A stretch of DNA of 64,000 nt, taken from Cherax quadricarinatus (taxonomy: Eukaryota; Arthropoda; Malacostraca; Decapoda; Parastacidae). Shown here one piece after another: positions 48,880-61,680 of the stretch. The stretch is taken from NCBI RefSeq assembly GCF_038502225.1, contig NC_091353.1, forward strand, positions 507,975 to 571,974, written 5' to 3'. The translations under genes and the position numbers were made by a program. The stretch's first letter is position 1. The number at the start of each line of letters is the position of its first letter. The notes under the pieces were generated by a model, which worked only from the letters and a program-made list of their open reading frames with translations, searched no databases and was not told where the DNA came from.

Positions 48880-49410
48880 CCTTAGGTACAAACCTCTCCT
48901 CAGCTTGCAAATTGTAGTCACATATTCCATTATCTCATTTACTGACTTCCCTGCCAGTGCTCTGTCTCACTGAACCTCGCGCAGGAAATTCTTCAGGCCT
49001 CTGTAGTCCCCTCTCTTGTAGTTTGGCTTCGTTCGTCCTGCCCTTCCTGCTTCCCTCTCCACTTGTGATGTCATCAATATCTGCACTGCTCAAGGTGAAT
49101 ATTAGGTCCAGTCTTGCTGGTTCATTCTCTCCTCTCTCTCTGATAGTGTCCTTTATGTGTTGGTACATGAGGTTTTCTAGTACCACCTCAGTCATGTTAG
49201 CCCTCCGAGTTTCTGGGCCCCCATGTGGCTCCAAGTTCTCCCAGTCAGTTTCTTTGTGACTGAAGCCACTCACAATCTGTAACGCTTGGTAACATGGTCG
49301 TGCCTCTGCATGGGGCCTGTCACCTTCTCTACCTTTTCCCCTCCTCACTTACTGCTATCCCTGCTGCTAACAGCTCTCCCCTTACATTCCCCGGCCTTGG
49401 TGGACTGATA
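48880..49410 (-). pseudogene. CR1-type LINE endonuclease C-terminal fragment
   Basis: The minus-strand 137-residue frame has LQIVSGFSHKETDWENLEPH, VVLENLMYQHIKDTIRERG and ARLDLIFTLSSADIDDI. This is the last third of a CR1-like endonuclease before SDH. The conserved SDH block is replaced by unrelated sequence. Confidence 0.65.
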
Positions 49411-49416
49411 GGGCCC

Positions 49417-49545
49417 TATCTGTGGTTGCAAGGGTCGATTCATAGCTCCTGGCCCCGCTTTGGTGTGTGTATGTGTGTGTGTGTGTGTGTGCGAGAATAT
49501 GTGTATGTGTGTTTGTGTGTGAGTATTTTATGCGTTTGTGGATAT
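49417..49545. repeat. LINE 3'-tail scrap and (GT)n
   Basis: ctgtggttgcaagggtcgat and agctcctggccccg (49420-49457) come from the LINE family of 61681-62410; an imperfect GT tract follows. Confidence 0.6.
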
Positions 49546-51060
49546 ATGTTTTATTTTACTTTTAATCTTCCAAAAACAAACAGAATAAGGTGGATGTAAT
49601 CGATAGTGGCTGCTCGCGATAGGCTCTCATGTATCTCTTAATTATTACTAACTGCATTTTTATACCTCTCAGCAGGGATGTCATATTGATTATTGCATAT
49701 CTTTGTCGGTCGCCACAGATTAATGTCTCGTCCTGCATGAAGACTGACGTGCTGTTTCATACTACGCTTTATCTTTTCTAATTGTCCTCATAATTAAGTC
49801 GTTATCGTTATTTAAACAAATCCCTTCTAAGGAGATGGGTTGAATGAATCACAGAAAATTTATAAAAAAATATATTTACATGGTGGTTGTGCATGACGAC
49901 TAGAATGGCGACGAGAATGAGTAAGACACAGGTTATGTGGATGTCGATGGAGTGTTTGGATTGGTAAATGGGGGAATCGATTATCGAGTGGCCGCGTTTG
50001 ATAGAGGTATTGCGTGTTTATGTGTATATAAAAGACGAAGTAAGCAACTTTCCCAAGGCATTGCAGAGTCATCGCTGGAACCGTCAAGTCGGGGTTTTTG
50101 AGGTTCAGAGTAGCAGCTGCTGGTGTCCTTCAAGCGCCGTGTACTGGGTCATTGATTCAGGTTTCAGGGAAGACCGCACTTACACCGGGGAAAAAAGGAA
50201 ACACAAGGTCTGCAGAAGGTGAGCAGTTCAGTATTAAACACTGATTACAAAGGTACTCTGTATCCTTTCCATGGATCTTAGTTCCTAACAAATCATAATT
50301 ATCCTTCAATGATCTCTCATCAGTCGTCCGTCTCAACAAAATCCAAAATGTCTCTGCTCAGTCACTTTATTAAACCTATGCCTCGACTATTCTTCAACAA
50401 ATTTCTCAAGCTTCATTATGGCCTATCAAAGAAAACTTGTGTTTTTTGACCCTCTTATTAACTTATATACTTATATACTTATATACTTATAGGCTGGAAT
50501 ATGTTAGGTCAGGCAAGCTTGATTAGATTATACCAACTTAATAGGTTACGTTAGGTTAGGTTAGCGGATAAGGTCACACAAGGTAAATCACTTTTAGACA
50601 TATTTAATGGAAACGTTTTAGTTTTACGATCTTAGCCATTTTTTTAATGTACATAAGTGTAAGAAAAATATGAACATTTATTCTCGGGGAAGACCCTAAG
50701 AAGAAGAAGTGAAGCTTAAAACTATATCAAGAGGTTATGGGCGAGACGAAACTTGTCTCAGTGATATTATAATTTCCTCTTAGTTTTTGCATAACATTTA
50801 GGACGACTTCAAAGAAATAACATCTGTAAAAATTAGTTTCCTTGATGATCATTTCAGCTTTAGTTGAATTAAGTAAATTGATGTTTGTGGTCCTGTGAGG
50901 GATTCTTGCGTTGCTGAGATTATCTCAGTTGTATGTTTGTGTTCGCTACTTCTAATGGGTAAAGCCGTGCCTGTCTCTCATTTGAATTTCTTTCATAGTG
51001 AACACCATTCGAGTCAGTGTAGAAAGAAGTAGCAGAGTTGGATTTTTGAGTTCTTTGTTG
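49546..51060. other. No recognisable gene
   Basis: 1.5 kb with short frames only. It has small repeats ttatatac (50463-50490) and gttaggttaggttag near 50560, too short to be telomeric. Confidence 0.45.
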
Positions 51061-51440
51061 AATTTGGATGGCATCGCTACCATGTGGACAGGAGGACAGG
51101 AGAGATAGAGCGGATATGATAACGACATACAAAATACTGAGAGGAAGTGACAAGGAGGACAGAGACAGGATGTTCCAGAGATGGGACACAACAAGAAGGG
51201 GTCACAATTGGAAGCTGAAGAATCAAATGAATCACAGGGATGTTAGGAAGTATTTCTTCAGTCACAGAGTTGTCAGGAAGTGGAATAGTCTGGGAAATGA
51301 TGTAGTGGAGGCAGGATCTATACATAGCTTTAAGAAGAGGTATGATCAGATTTACAGAGCAGGGAGTGAGTAACTCGAAGGCAGGGCCAGAAGCTATGAA
51401 TCGACCCCTGCAACCACAACTAGGTGAATACAACTAGGTG
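51061..51440 (+). mobile_element. CR1-type LINE 3' end
   Basis: Encodes the C-terminus (RRDRADMITTYKILRGSDKE, RKYFFSHRVVRKWNSLGNDV, IHSFKKRYDQIYRAG, stop) in one frame of about 100 residues, then the 3' UTR with gaatcgacccctgcaaccac and a tail repeat actaggtgaataca. Confidence 0.8.
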
Positions 51441-51650
<210 letters not shown>

Positions 51651-51984
51651 GAAACCTGAAAACAAAGCATTTGAGGGATTATTTAACGGTAACTACAACT
51701 TTCGGAGACTCGTCAGTATTAATGTAGTTATATATAATATACCTCCAAAAATAAGAGGAAAACGAGGAGTAACAGCAGAATTAGAGGACAATTTTTCACA
51801 AAGAAGAAACAGAGGAAGGAAGAATATGATAATCCGAAGTTAAATTCCAAATTCAGCCCTTAAGAGATTTCAATAATAAAGTGTTGGAGAGGGAAAATTG
51901 GTCCATCCATCAGGTACCACAAACCAGAAAAACAACACTTGTGGAAACATCTACAAAGAAATTGTTGAGACAACAAGTGAAGGA

Positions 51985-52131
51985 AAATCCAAGACAGAGG
52001 GAAAAGGTAAGCGTAAGACTGGTGCTGGCTTTGTCAGAAATGAATATGACTTATCTGACATCAACTGTATGGAACCACTAGATGCCAGCGATCGTGTGGC
52101 TCTAAATTTTGAGTGCATGGTGGAAATGTGA
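51985..52131 (+). pseudogene. CR1-type LINE endonuclease end fragment
   Basis: NEYDLSDINCMEPLDASDRV followed by ALNFECMVEM resembles the end of a CR1-like endonuclease, with SDR in place of SDH. Confidence 0.45.
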
Positions 52132-52205
52132 ATGTAAAATGGCCATGTGAGCTACAAAAATGTGGATCACAATTGCATGAAACATTTCCTCAGAAATGTG
52201 CAATA

Positions 52206-53440
52206 CAGTGGATCCTCGGTTGTCGAACGGACTAGTTGTCGAACAATTCGGGTTTCAAACGGATTTGTTTGATTAGGTTTTCATACGTGGTCTTGGTTGT
52301 CGACTGACAATGCGCAGATCACAGTGATCACCAGACCCCAGCGTGGGTCTCAGTGAGTATAGCGACTAACGTGCGAGCTGTAAACATCTCTTGAGCTCTT
52401 GCTGTGCATCTTGTGAAGGTTATGAAACCAAAAGTACGAAATTTGATGGAAAACTTACGGAATTACTCTACCGTGAAGTTAGTGGTCTTGGCGATACTTA
52501 CGCATCGGCGATTTCGCTAGAACTCGTTTTATTCTATCCATTAAGTACAAGAAACTGCCCGTTTACCTATTCAACTGCCCAAAAAGCGATCTGAAATTAC
52601 TAATTTGGCAAATTTCACACAGAATTCAAGGAAGGACAATTTTAAAATATAGTCGAGCATAAACAATACAGACATCGCTGGTACTAAAATAAGATTTTAT
52701 CTGTTCGTTAGTCAAGTCTCCAGGCACCTCTTATATTACGCTTGCTTTTCATTTATAATTTTTATCCACAAAAAATAAATTTACTGTTATTTATAATTTT
52801 TCCTAATGGTAATAGTTGTATAAATAATAGCAGCGCATTCGTGAATGCAAATTAAACTCACCAGTTGACGTGTATTGGATGTGTGACGGGATTTGTGTAC
52901 TCTTGAACATGGGCAAAAATCGAATATTTCTGCTATTTTGAACTCTATTGCAAGTTGCTTTTATTCTTTAAACCATTGAACATTGTCTCTGTTTTGTAAA
53001 ATAACTTCCATTCTATCAAATGAGACCAGGAAAACGAGAATACACCAATAAATACCATACGAAAATACACCGCAAATTCGGTTTTAAGTCAAAAACATGG
53101 TAGCAGTTTTTTTCTCATTATGCACTGCGTGCTGCGGGATTTTTTTTATACTGCATAGACTGACCATGCTGGCCCATTCTCTTACATGTAGGCCTACCAG
53201 GATTTTCCCATTAGCTCTCCTCATTTTTACAGTTTCCATGTGCTGTATAATTTTATACATTATTTTATGTAATAGTTAGTACATTATTATTAATAAATTA
53301 TTATATTGTCATTTTTGGTCTGGAACGGATTAATTCTATTTACATTATTCTTTATCTGAAAAATTGGTTTGGCTGTCGTCCATTTTGGTTGTCGAACCGA
53401 TATCTGGAACAAATTAAGTTCGACAACCGAGGTCCCACTA
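52206..53440. mobile_element. Non-autonomous Tc1/mariner-superfamily DNA transposon
   Basis: Ends CAGTGGATCCTCGGTTGTCG and, on the other strand, TAGTGGGACCTCGGTTGTCG, continuing as AAC, form a 23-bp terminal inverted repeat with about three mismatches. TA lies on each side (52204-52205 and 53441-53442). The ends resemble Tigger/pogo-type elements. The 1235-bp interior has no DDE transposase frame. An inner copy of the end motif (ttgtcgaac, 52235-52243) hints at nested end repeats. Confidence 0.7.
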
Positions 53441-53614
53441 TATTGTAAATCTAAGGGTCATTTGAATTAGGATTTTCGCACTCTTCTGGCAAGGGAGATA
53501 TTGAATGAATAATGGAGACTTAATGGGTTTTTTAGGATGTTGCGAGTTAAAAAAATAATTAAGACAATGATGTTCGTTATTGTGACTTAGGTTATGAAGA
53601 TAATTCTAATAAGT

Positions 53615-53692
<78 letters not shown>
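53615..53692. repeat. (AAT)n microsatellite
   Basis: Uninterrupted AAT tract about 225 bp before the host gene exon; an imperfect ACT tract follows at 53770-53825. Confidence 0.96.
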
Positions 53693-53694
<2 letters not shown>

Positions 53695-53919
53695 ATGGCA
53701 ACAATATAAACAACAACAGCAAAACAATAACCACTACTATACAACCACCAACAACTAAACAACCACACTACTATTACTACTACTACTACTACTACTACTA
53801 GTGCTACTTTTACTACTACTACTACTGTTGCAACAACTGCTAATGCAACAACGACTATTACTACTACAACAATAATAAAAAATATTTTTTATAATGTCTA
53901 AAGCCTCATATTTTTCAGG

Positions 53920-55183
53920 ATGAAGCGGATTCTGAAATCTGAAGCGGGTGTAATGGTCCTCGTTATCATGAGTAATCTTATTACGGCTAACAGGGACTCT
54001 GGTAACGTGAGGCTACTTGGAAATAACTTACATCAGCCTCATGCGGGCTACGTTAATATGGAATCGGATAGGGTTCAAAGAATTCTAGATCACATCAAGG
54101 GAAGTTTGAAGGAAAGCTTTCAACAACTGCAGCAGCAGAAGCTTTCGATGGATAGCTTACAGGAGCTTCAAAGTGGCCATGAAGGTTTACTAGAAATTTC
54201 AAAAATTGATAAGGTTTCTCCAGAGTGGTCCGAGGTGCCACCAGAGGGAATTCACAATCATATACATAGAGATTATCACAAACTAAGTAATATCCACGAA
54301 CCTTTGGTCAAAGTTCTCGAAGCAGCAACTGATAATCACGAGCCAACGGGTAGTGCCAATGAAATTTTTGGTAATATTCTGAAGCCTTTGGATAAAGTTA
54401 AGAACATTCTACAAAACGGCCATAAGCTAGAGGCCAAAAGTTCAGATGCTTTAGTTAATAGCCAGACTCCCATAAGTCTTGCCCAGGTTTCCCATGATGG
54501 TAGCAAAGAATCTCTAGATAACCGCGTGAGGGGTGTAAGGAGCGATCTCAAGTCTTCGGATAATACTGAGAAGCAATCTGGAAATATGATATATTTTGAC
54601 AGAAGGCAGAAACGATCAGTAATCATTGATGAGTCCCCTCTAGATATAAGAAAACATTCGGTAAATGATCCTTTATGCACGCGAAGTGCTCAGAAGGAGG
54701 TAAAGGAAACACTTGAAAGCATTCCTGATCCATATAAAAGTTGCAATCCAGAAAATGTATATAGTAATCAGCTTCTTTCTCGGAATATATCGCCAACTGC
54801 TCAGCAGATTCCCAGTATCGTCATGAGTTCATCATTCTACCGGACAAATCAACATTTATATCCTAGTCTCAAGCAAGAAGACAGCAAGTACCAGGAAACC
54901 ATTGTATCGGTACTGCCTGCAGAAGCCTTCATGAAGGAGAAACAAGAATTCACATCCGGATACAACAGCCCCCTCAGGATCTTCGAAGATTCTTCAACTA
55001 AACACAAAAATGAGAAACCTATTCTCATAGGGATAAATGAAGAACTTCACGAAGAAAGCAATAGTAAGACTGGCATTTATCTCTGTACGAGAGACAGAAA
55101 ACTCAAAGATGTTGTTGGTAGTGGCCAGGAAGATAACGAACAAGATATAGCAGCTTATACAGAGAGCACACTGGGATATTCTG
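53920..55183 (+). CDS. Unknown secreted-type protein, coding exon 1
   Basis: Encodes residues 1-421 plus one base. The N-terminus MKRILKSEAGVMVLVIMSNL then ITANRDSG has a basic start, a short hydrophobic core and a plausible cleavage after ITA, so a signal peptide is likely. The rest is hydrophilic and rich in S, K, E and N, with a Q-rich stretch (QQLQQQK) near residue 70. RRQKR followed by S at residues 228-233 fits a furin-type processing site. N-I-S at about 289 is a glycosylation sequon. I do not recognise a family. The exon ends tattctg before gtaagt, phase 1. The ATG was chosen because it follows the splice acceptor directly and no other in-frame ATG precedes it. Confidence 0.75.
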
Positions 55184-55527
55184 GTAAGTTAAATATTTAT
55201 TAAGAACCTTGGCGATGCTGGTAAATTTATGTAGAGAGAACATCACATGTGTAGTACTATCTTAGTGTATAATAAGTAATTATATATTACCTGATACAGT
55301 TGTTCTTTTACCAGCGTAGGATTGACCTAGGTGCTATATGTTGATGACACACAAACAATAATCGGTAAATTCATGCACTCAACGTTTCGCCCGTACAACA
55401 CCTTGAACAACGGTATGTTGCACAGGATAAACATTTTCTGAATAATACTTTCAGTTACTGTTTTTGTATATTGAATTTATCAAAATATATTAAATTGATA
55501 ATTAAATAAATAGACCTTATTATCCAA

Positions 55528-58500
55528 GGTAGTAGGTTGGTAGACAGCAACCACCCAGAGAGGTACTACCGTCTTACCAAATGAGTGTGAAATACAAGAC
55601 TGTATTTTCTTTTCGTGATGGTAGGATTGCTGGTGTCTTTTTCTGTCTCATAAACATGCAAGATTGCAGGTATGTCTTGCTACTTCTACTCACACTTAGG
55701 TCACATTACACATGCATGTAAAAACGTATATACACACCCCTTTGGGTTTTTATCTATTTTCTTCCTAGTTCTTGTTCTTGTTTATTTTTGCTTATCTCTA
55801 TGGGGAAGTGGAACAGATTTCTTCCTCCGTAAGCTATGTGTGTCGTAGGAGGCGACTAGATGGCGGGAGCAATGGGATAGTAACCCCTTCTCCTGTATGA
55901 ACTACTAAAAACAAGGAAAAGAAAAACTTTATAAAATTGGGTTATTTGAATGTGCGTGGATGTAGTGCAGATGATAAGAAAGGAACGATTGCTAATGTTA
56001 TAAACGAAAAGAAGTTGAATGTCCTGGCTCTAAGCGAAACAAAGCTGAAGGGGGTAGGGAAGTTTCAGTGGGGAGAAATAAATGGGATTAAGACAGGAGT
56101 GTCTGAGAGAGTTAGAGCTAGGGAAGGGGTAGCAATAATGTTGAAGGATAAGTTATGGAAGGAGAAGAGGGAATATAAATGTATAAATTCAAGGATTATG
56201 TGGATTAAAATAAGGGTCGGATGAGAAAAGTGGGTCATAATAAGTGTGCATGCACCTGGAGAAGAGAGGGGTGTAGAGGACAAAGAGAGATTTTGGGAGA
56301 TGTTAAGCGAGTGTGTAAGAATTTTGAGCCAAGTGAGAGAGTAATTGTGATAGGAGACCTAAATGCTAAAGTAGGAGAAGCGTTTGGAGAAGGAGTGGTA
56401 GGTAAGTTTGGGGTGCCAGGTGTAAATGATAATGAGGAGCATTTGATTTAACTTTGTATAGAAAGAGGTTTGGTTATAGGTAACGCATATTTTAAGAAAA
56501 AGAGGATAAATAAGTATAGAAGATATGATACAGTGCGTAATGACAGTAGTTTGTTGGACTACGTATTGGTAGATGAGAGACTGTTGGGTAGACTTCAGGA
56601 TTCACATGTTTACAGAAGGGCCACAGATATATCAGATCACTTTTTAGTTGTAGCTACAGTGAGAGTAAAAGGTAGATGGGATACAAGGAAAATGGAAGCA
56701 GCAAGAGAGAAGTAAAGGTTTATAAACTGAAGGAAGAGGCAGATGGGCTAGTGTGAGTATAGACAATGGGGTAGAAGATGTATGGGATAGTTCAAGAGTA
56801 TAGTGTCAGAGTGTTCAGCAGAAGTTTGTAGTTACAGGAAAGTGGGTGCAGGAGGGAAGAAGAGCTATTGGTGGAATGATGATGTAAAGAGAGTAGTAAG
56901 AGAGAAAAAGTTAGCTTATGAGAGTTTTTACAAAGTAGAAGTGATGCAAGGAGGGAGAATATGAAGAGAAAAGAGAGAGGTTAAGAGAGTGGTGAAGCAA
57001 TGAAAAGAGAGCAAATGAGAGTGGGTGAGATGTTATCAACAAATTTTGTTGAAAATAAGAAAAAGTTTCGGAGTGAGATTAATAAGTTGAGAAAGCCTAG
57101 AGAACGAATGGATTTGTCAGTTAAAAATAGGAGAGAAGAGTTATTAAATGGAGAGTTAGAGGTATCGGGAAGATGAAGGGAATATTTTGAGGAATTGTTG
57201 AATGTTGATGAAGAAATGGAAGCTGTGATTTCGTGTATAGGGCAAGGAGAAATAACATCTTGTAGGAGTGAGGAAGAACCAGCTGTGAGTGTGGGGAAAG
57301 TGCGTGGGGCAGTGGGTAGAATGATAGGGGGTAAAGCAGCTGGGATTGATGGGATAAAAACAGAAATGTTAAAAGCAGGTGGGGATATAGTTTTGGAGTG
57401 GTTAGTGTTTTTATTTAATAAATGTATGGAAGAGGGTAAGGTACCTAGTGATTGGCAGAGAGCATGCATAGTTCCTTTGTATAAAGGCTAAGGGGAGAAA
57501 AGAATGTGTAAAAATTATAGGGGAATAAGTCTGTTGAGTATACCTGGTAAATTGTATGGTAGAGTTATTATTGAAAGAGTTAAGAGTAAGACGGAGTAGG
57601 ACAGCAGATGAACAATGAGGTTTTAGGAAGGGTAGGGGGTATGTAGACCAAGTGTTTGCAGTGAAACATAAAAGTGAACAGTATTTAGATACGGCTAAAG
57701 ATGTTTTTGTTGCATTTATGGATTTGGAAAAGGCGTATGGTAGGGTGGATAGGGGCCAATGTGGCAGATGTTGCAAATGTATGGAATAGGAGGTATGTTA
57801 TTGAAAGTAGTGAAGAGTCTTTACGAGGATAATGTAGGAGAGATGGAGATTATTTCCCAGTAAAAGTAGGCCTTAGACAAGGATGTGTGATGACACCGTG
57901 GTTGTTCAATATATTTATAAATGGCGTTGAAAGAGAAGTGATTGCTCAGGTGTTGGCAAGGCGTGTGCTGTTAAGAGATAAAGAAGTTAACACAAAGTGG
58001 GAGTTGTCACAGTTGCTCTTTGCTGATTGCACTGTGCTTTTGGGAGATTCCGAAAAGAAGTTGTAGAGGTTGGCTGATGAGTTTGGTAGGGTACGTAAAA
58101 GAAGAAAATTAAAAGTGAATATAGGAAAGAGTAAGGTGATGAGGATAACAAGAAAATAGGTAACGGAAGATTGGATATCAGATTGGAGGGAGAGAGTATG
58201 AATGAGGTGAATGTATTAAGATATTTGGGAGAGGAAGTGCCAGCAGATGGGTCTATGAATTTGAGGTGAATCACAAAATTGACGAAGGGGGGAAATGTGA
58301 GTGGAGCACTGATGAGTCTGTGGAGACAAAGAACTTTATTCATGGAAGCAATGAGGGGAATGTATGAGAGTATAGTTACACTAACACTCTTGTATGGGTG
58401 TGAGACATGGGTGGTGAAAGTTTGATCAAGGAGAAGGTTGGAGGCAGTGGAGATGTCATGTCTGAGGGCAATGTGTGGTGTGAATATAATGCAGAGAATT

Positions 58501-59035
58501 CGTAGTTAGGAGATTAGGAGGAGGTGTGGGATTACCAAAACATTTATCCAGAGGGTTGAGAAGGGGTTATTGAGATGTTTTGGACATGTAGAGAGGTTGG
58601 AACGAAATGGAATGACGTCGAGTGTATAAATTTGTAGTGGAGGGAAGGCAAGGTAGTGGTCGGTCTAGGAAAGGTTGGAGGGAGGAGTTAAAGGAGGTTT
58701 TGTGTGCGAGGGGCTTGGATTTCCAGCAAGCGTGCGTGAGCATGTTAGATAGGAGCAAACAGAGACAAATGGTTTTTTAGGACTTGACGTGCTGTTGGAG
58801 TGTAAGCAAGATAACATTGATGAAGGGATTCAGGGAAACCGGCAGGGCCGGATTTGAGTCCTGGAGATAGGATGTACAGTGTCTGCACTCTGAAGGAGGG
58901 GTATTAATGTTGCAGTTTTATAACTAGAGTGTAGGCATGCCTCTGGCAAGACAGTCATGGAGAGAATGATGGTGAAAGTTTTTCTTTTTCGAGCCACCCT
59001 GCCTTGGTGAGAGACGGCCGATGTGTTAATAAAAA
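55528..59035 (+). pseudogene. RTE-type LINE, near full-length decayed copy in intron 1
   Basis: Plus-strand copy of the family at 41135-44826, from the 5' end ggtagtaggttggtagacag to the 3' block ctgccttggtgagagacggc plus an A-rich tail. Recognisable pieces: LGYLNVRGCSADDKKG (55937), ALSETKLKGVGKF, IGDLNAKVG (56358), SSLLDYVLVDERL and ATDISDHFLVVATVRV (56560-56690), KAAGIDGIKTEML (57330), and palm remnants near 58015 (FADCTV-like). Frameshifts and stops are spread throughout. It lies in the same orientation as the host gene. Confidence 0.88.
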
Positions 59036-59166
59036 AAGTAAAAAATAGATCACGGAAAGTTAATAATTTAGATTTAAACTCGCTGAGTAAGCATACGTAT
59101 GAACTCAACGCAAAGTAACAACTACGATAAAATACATCCTATAACCAAAATTATATAACCTTCCAG

Positions 59167-59322
59167 CTAAAGATGCCATTTTAAAGACCGAGGCCAAACG
59201 TAAGACCACTTTGGTCCCCGATGATCAGTCACAGGCCGGGATTAAGCTGGGAGGCTTCCTGATCGACGTCTTACTCACCACTGGTCACGTGGACATACAC
59301 ATCCTTACCAGGGGACAAATAG
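59167..59322 (+). CDS. Unknown secreted-type protein, coding exon 2
   Basis: Acceptor ccttccag at 59159-59166. With the base carried from exon 1 it reads AKDAILKTEAKRKTTLVPDD, then SQAGIKLGGFLIDVLLTTGH and DIHILTRGQI, ending one base into a codon before gtaagt. The hydrophobic stretch GGFLIDVLL suggests a folded C-terminal domain, unlike the hydrophilic exon 1 part. Confidence 0.72.
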
Positions 59323-59597
59323 GTAAGTTGAGTAGAAACAACGGGCAACAAGGAGAAAAGTGGACGATATTTCTGTATTTACTTCTCATTCAATTTGCTG
59401 CAGAAAAACCAGAGGGAGTAGTCTTAATTTCCTCAACAGGTAACCTAGTTACAGACCAAAAGATTGTGTTTTTGTCTTGCATTTACCACAAGGAGAATTG
59501 AGAATGCTTTAAATATTGTTCTTATTATATAATTTTATTTCATACTGTGAAAAGCCGGCTCCCATCACCCTTACCAGGGCTTTTTTTGACTTGTCAG

Positions 59598-59770
59598 TGA
59601 AGGGACTAGACAAGGTGGCCTACTTGTTAAGCGGCCGCTATATCCAGATCGAGATATGGACCAATCTAAAGAGGTTTCTGAGCCACCTTGGACCTACAGA
59701 AGGGTACCTCAGTACTGACCAGTTTATCGTCTACGGAACGTCTTTCGACGTTTTGGATATAATCAAGCAG
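59598..59770 (+). CDS. Unknown secreted-type protein, coding exon 3
   Basis: Acceptor tttttttgacttgtcag. The joined codon is GTG, then KGLDKVAYLLSGRYIQIEIW, TNLKRFLSHLGPTEGYLSTD and QFIVYGTSFDVLDIIKQ, ending in phase 0 before gtacga. The upstream sequence is also open in this frame, so a longer exon starting near 59555 is possible only if exon 2 ended in another phase; the phase-matched acceptor is preferred. Confidence 0.68.
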
Positions 59771-59809
59771 GTACGAGAGAGACAGACAGACTGACATAGA
59801 GGATAAAAG

Positions 59810-59829
<20 letters not shown>

Positions 59830-59842
<13 letters not shown>

Positions 59843-60910
59843 ACAAGTGCTAAACCCACTAGGGTCATAGAGCGCTGCAGGGCACGGGGTGCTGCTAGAG
59901 CAGAGAGTAGGAAGGATGAATAGGATAACAGAAGTAGAGTTAGAAAGGGTTGTGAGAAGTGCTAAAGGAAGTATTATTAAAGTTTGTGTAATAAATCGGT
60001 TGTCAAGGCGGAAAGCGGTGACGATGTCGGGGGTAAATTCTGCGTGCTCGTTGAAAGACAAGACAGTCCTATAGAATATGGCAAACTGAAATTGGAACCT
60101 GACAATTCTCACAGAGTGGAACAGGGCGCCTCTTCTTGAGATACCCATGACTAAGACGGGTGTGCCCGATGCCAAGACGGGAGAGCGTAGTCTCTCAACC
60201 TCAGAATCAATAAGAATCCCCATAACCTAAACTTGGCTTGATGGAATATAATTTGTTATGAGTCATATTGGACCAACGTTGTTCCCAATGGTTATGACGG
60301 TGGTTAGAGATTACGGCAAAATAGTCTGAGAACTGAATACCTCTATATGAAACTGGGGGGTCACGTACTGCTGACCGCTCAGCAGTGTGCCTGCTCGTTA
60401 CCTTGAAACGATTTCATTGGTTTTGCTAGAAATATGGCACGACTAAAGTTCTATATGAAGAACTAGGGGATGAGGCGAATCAAAATTCTTAATAGCTTGC
60501 AAAGCAATAAGAACTGAATACTGTTCAACTGTAGAAATGCGAACTGAGTCTGATAAATGCCCTCGCACTACGCTGTCCGGGATAACTGCTGCAAACCCCA
60601 GGAAAAACTGGGAGAGCAACGCCTGAAGCTCACCCCGATTACCCCTGAGGCCTCGAATATTCCACCGTAAATAAGTCATGATTTATGAAGAAACGTATAC
60701 TGGTAACATGAAGCGGTAGGTGTCTACGGACTACTAGGGATAGTAAAGTCTACATGAGGAGGTAGTGGAAGACTAGTAGGTAGCGAAGGATTGGAACACT
60801 GAGAAGAAAGTAGGCGCGGAGATGGTTTAGACGACTGAGGAAAAGGAGTGATGGAGTTTACCTGGCGGGCATTCCGGGATCAACGTCCCCGCGGCCCGGT
60901 CCATAACTTT
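59830..60910 (-). pseudogene. I-type LINE 3' end with RNase H remnant, internally deleted
   Basis: Minus strand: MTYLRWNIRGLRGNRGELQA (endonuclease start, 60679) is joined after about 25 residues to AAVIPDSVVRGHLSDSVRIS and VEQYSVLIALQAIKNF, which is RNase H. The RT between is gone. Further left (60060-60225) is GIGHTRLSHGYLKKRRPVPL then CENCQVPISVCHILQDC, the cysteine-histidine region after RNase H in I-type LINEs. It ends near the (ATT)n tail at 59815-59842. It lies antisense in intron 3 of the host gene. Confidence 0.65.
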
Positions 60911-61245
60911 CTAGTGGTACTAGTCTAATAGACACACTTGCCTACCCGGCCTGGCTTCTGGATTTAAGTGCCAAATACTGCTCTTTATTAGCCTATTCCT
61001 TGTTCACACTAAGGGAGGACCCCTTCACATTACAGCTGGCGGAACTTAGACCCCAAAACTGACCCCAACCACCACGCACAGGCGAGTACTTGCCGCTACA
61101 GCGTTGACACTCCTTGTGGCGGCACTCCTGTTGTCCTGGTTCCACTTATAATATAATAATAATAATAATAAAAACATAATATAATGTTCTTATTTACTAC
61201 AAGTACAAGGTATACAGACCACAACTGACATCAATGATATACTAC

Positions 61246-61480
61246 TATACAGAAAGCCGCTTGTTATGCTGAGTATAGGTTAGTTTTGTCCCAGGATGCG
61301 ACCCACACCAGTCTACTAACACCCAGGTACATTTTGTTGATGGGTGAACATAGACAACCGGTTTAAGGAAACACGTCCAATGTTTCCACCCCTTCGCCGG
61401 GAATCGAACCCGGACCCTCACCGTGTGTAGCAAGAGCTTTTGCCACCAGGCCACAGGGCGTTGTGGCGGCACTCATGACA
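61246..61480 (-). mobile_element. tRNA-derived SINE with intact B box
   Basis: Minus strand: tRNA-like head tggcctggtggcaaaagctc, B box GGGTTCGATTCCC at 61399-61411, then the body with actggtgtgggtcgcatcctg. It is the best preserved SINE head in the window and could still carry a pol III promoter. Confidence 0.75.
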
Positions 61481-61580
61481 TCCTGGTTCCACTTCAGTTT
61501 CTTCTGGCAGTGAAATCTAGCCACATGAGGCCTGGGTAGTGATTCAGATGTCGTACCGTGCTACACTCTATGCTCAGTCT

Positions 61581-61582
<2 letters not shown>

Positions 61583-61676
<94 letters not shown>

Positions 61677-61680
61677 TATA
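61583..61680. repeat. (TA)n microsatellite
   Basis: TA tract with one CACA near its end, directly at the 3' tail of the next LINE. Confidence 0.97.

Noticed and set aside
50555..50580. gttaggttaggttag as telomeric TTAGG
   Set aside because: Only about three units; interstitial and too short.
55376..55396. caacgtttcgcccgtacaac as another hammerhead-like motif
   Set aside because: GAAACGUUG is present on the minus strand but no CUGANGA-like box or stem II can be drawn.
61246..61480. tRNA gene on the minus strand
   Set aside because: The B box is perfect but the sequence is the head of a SINE with a shared body; no full cloverleaf.
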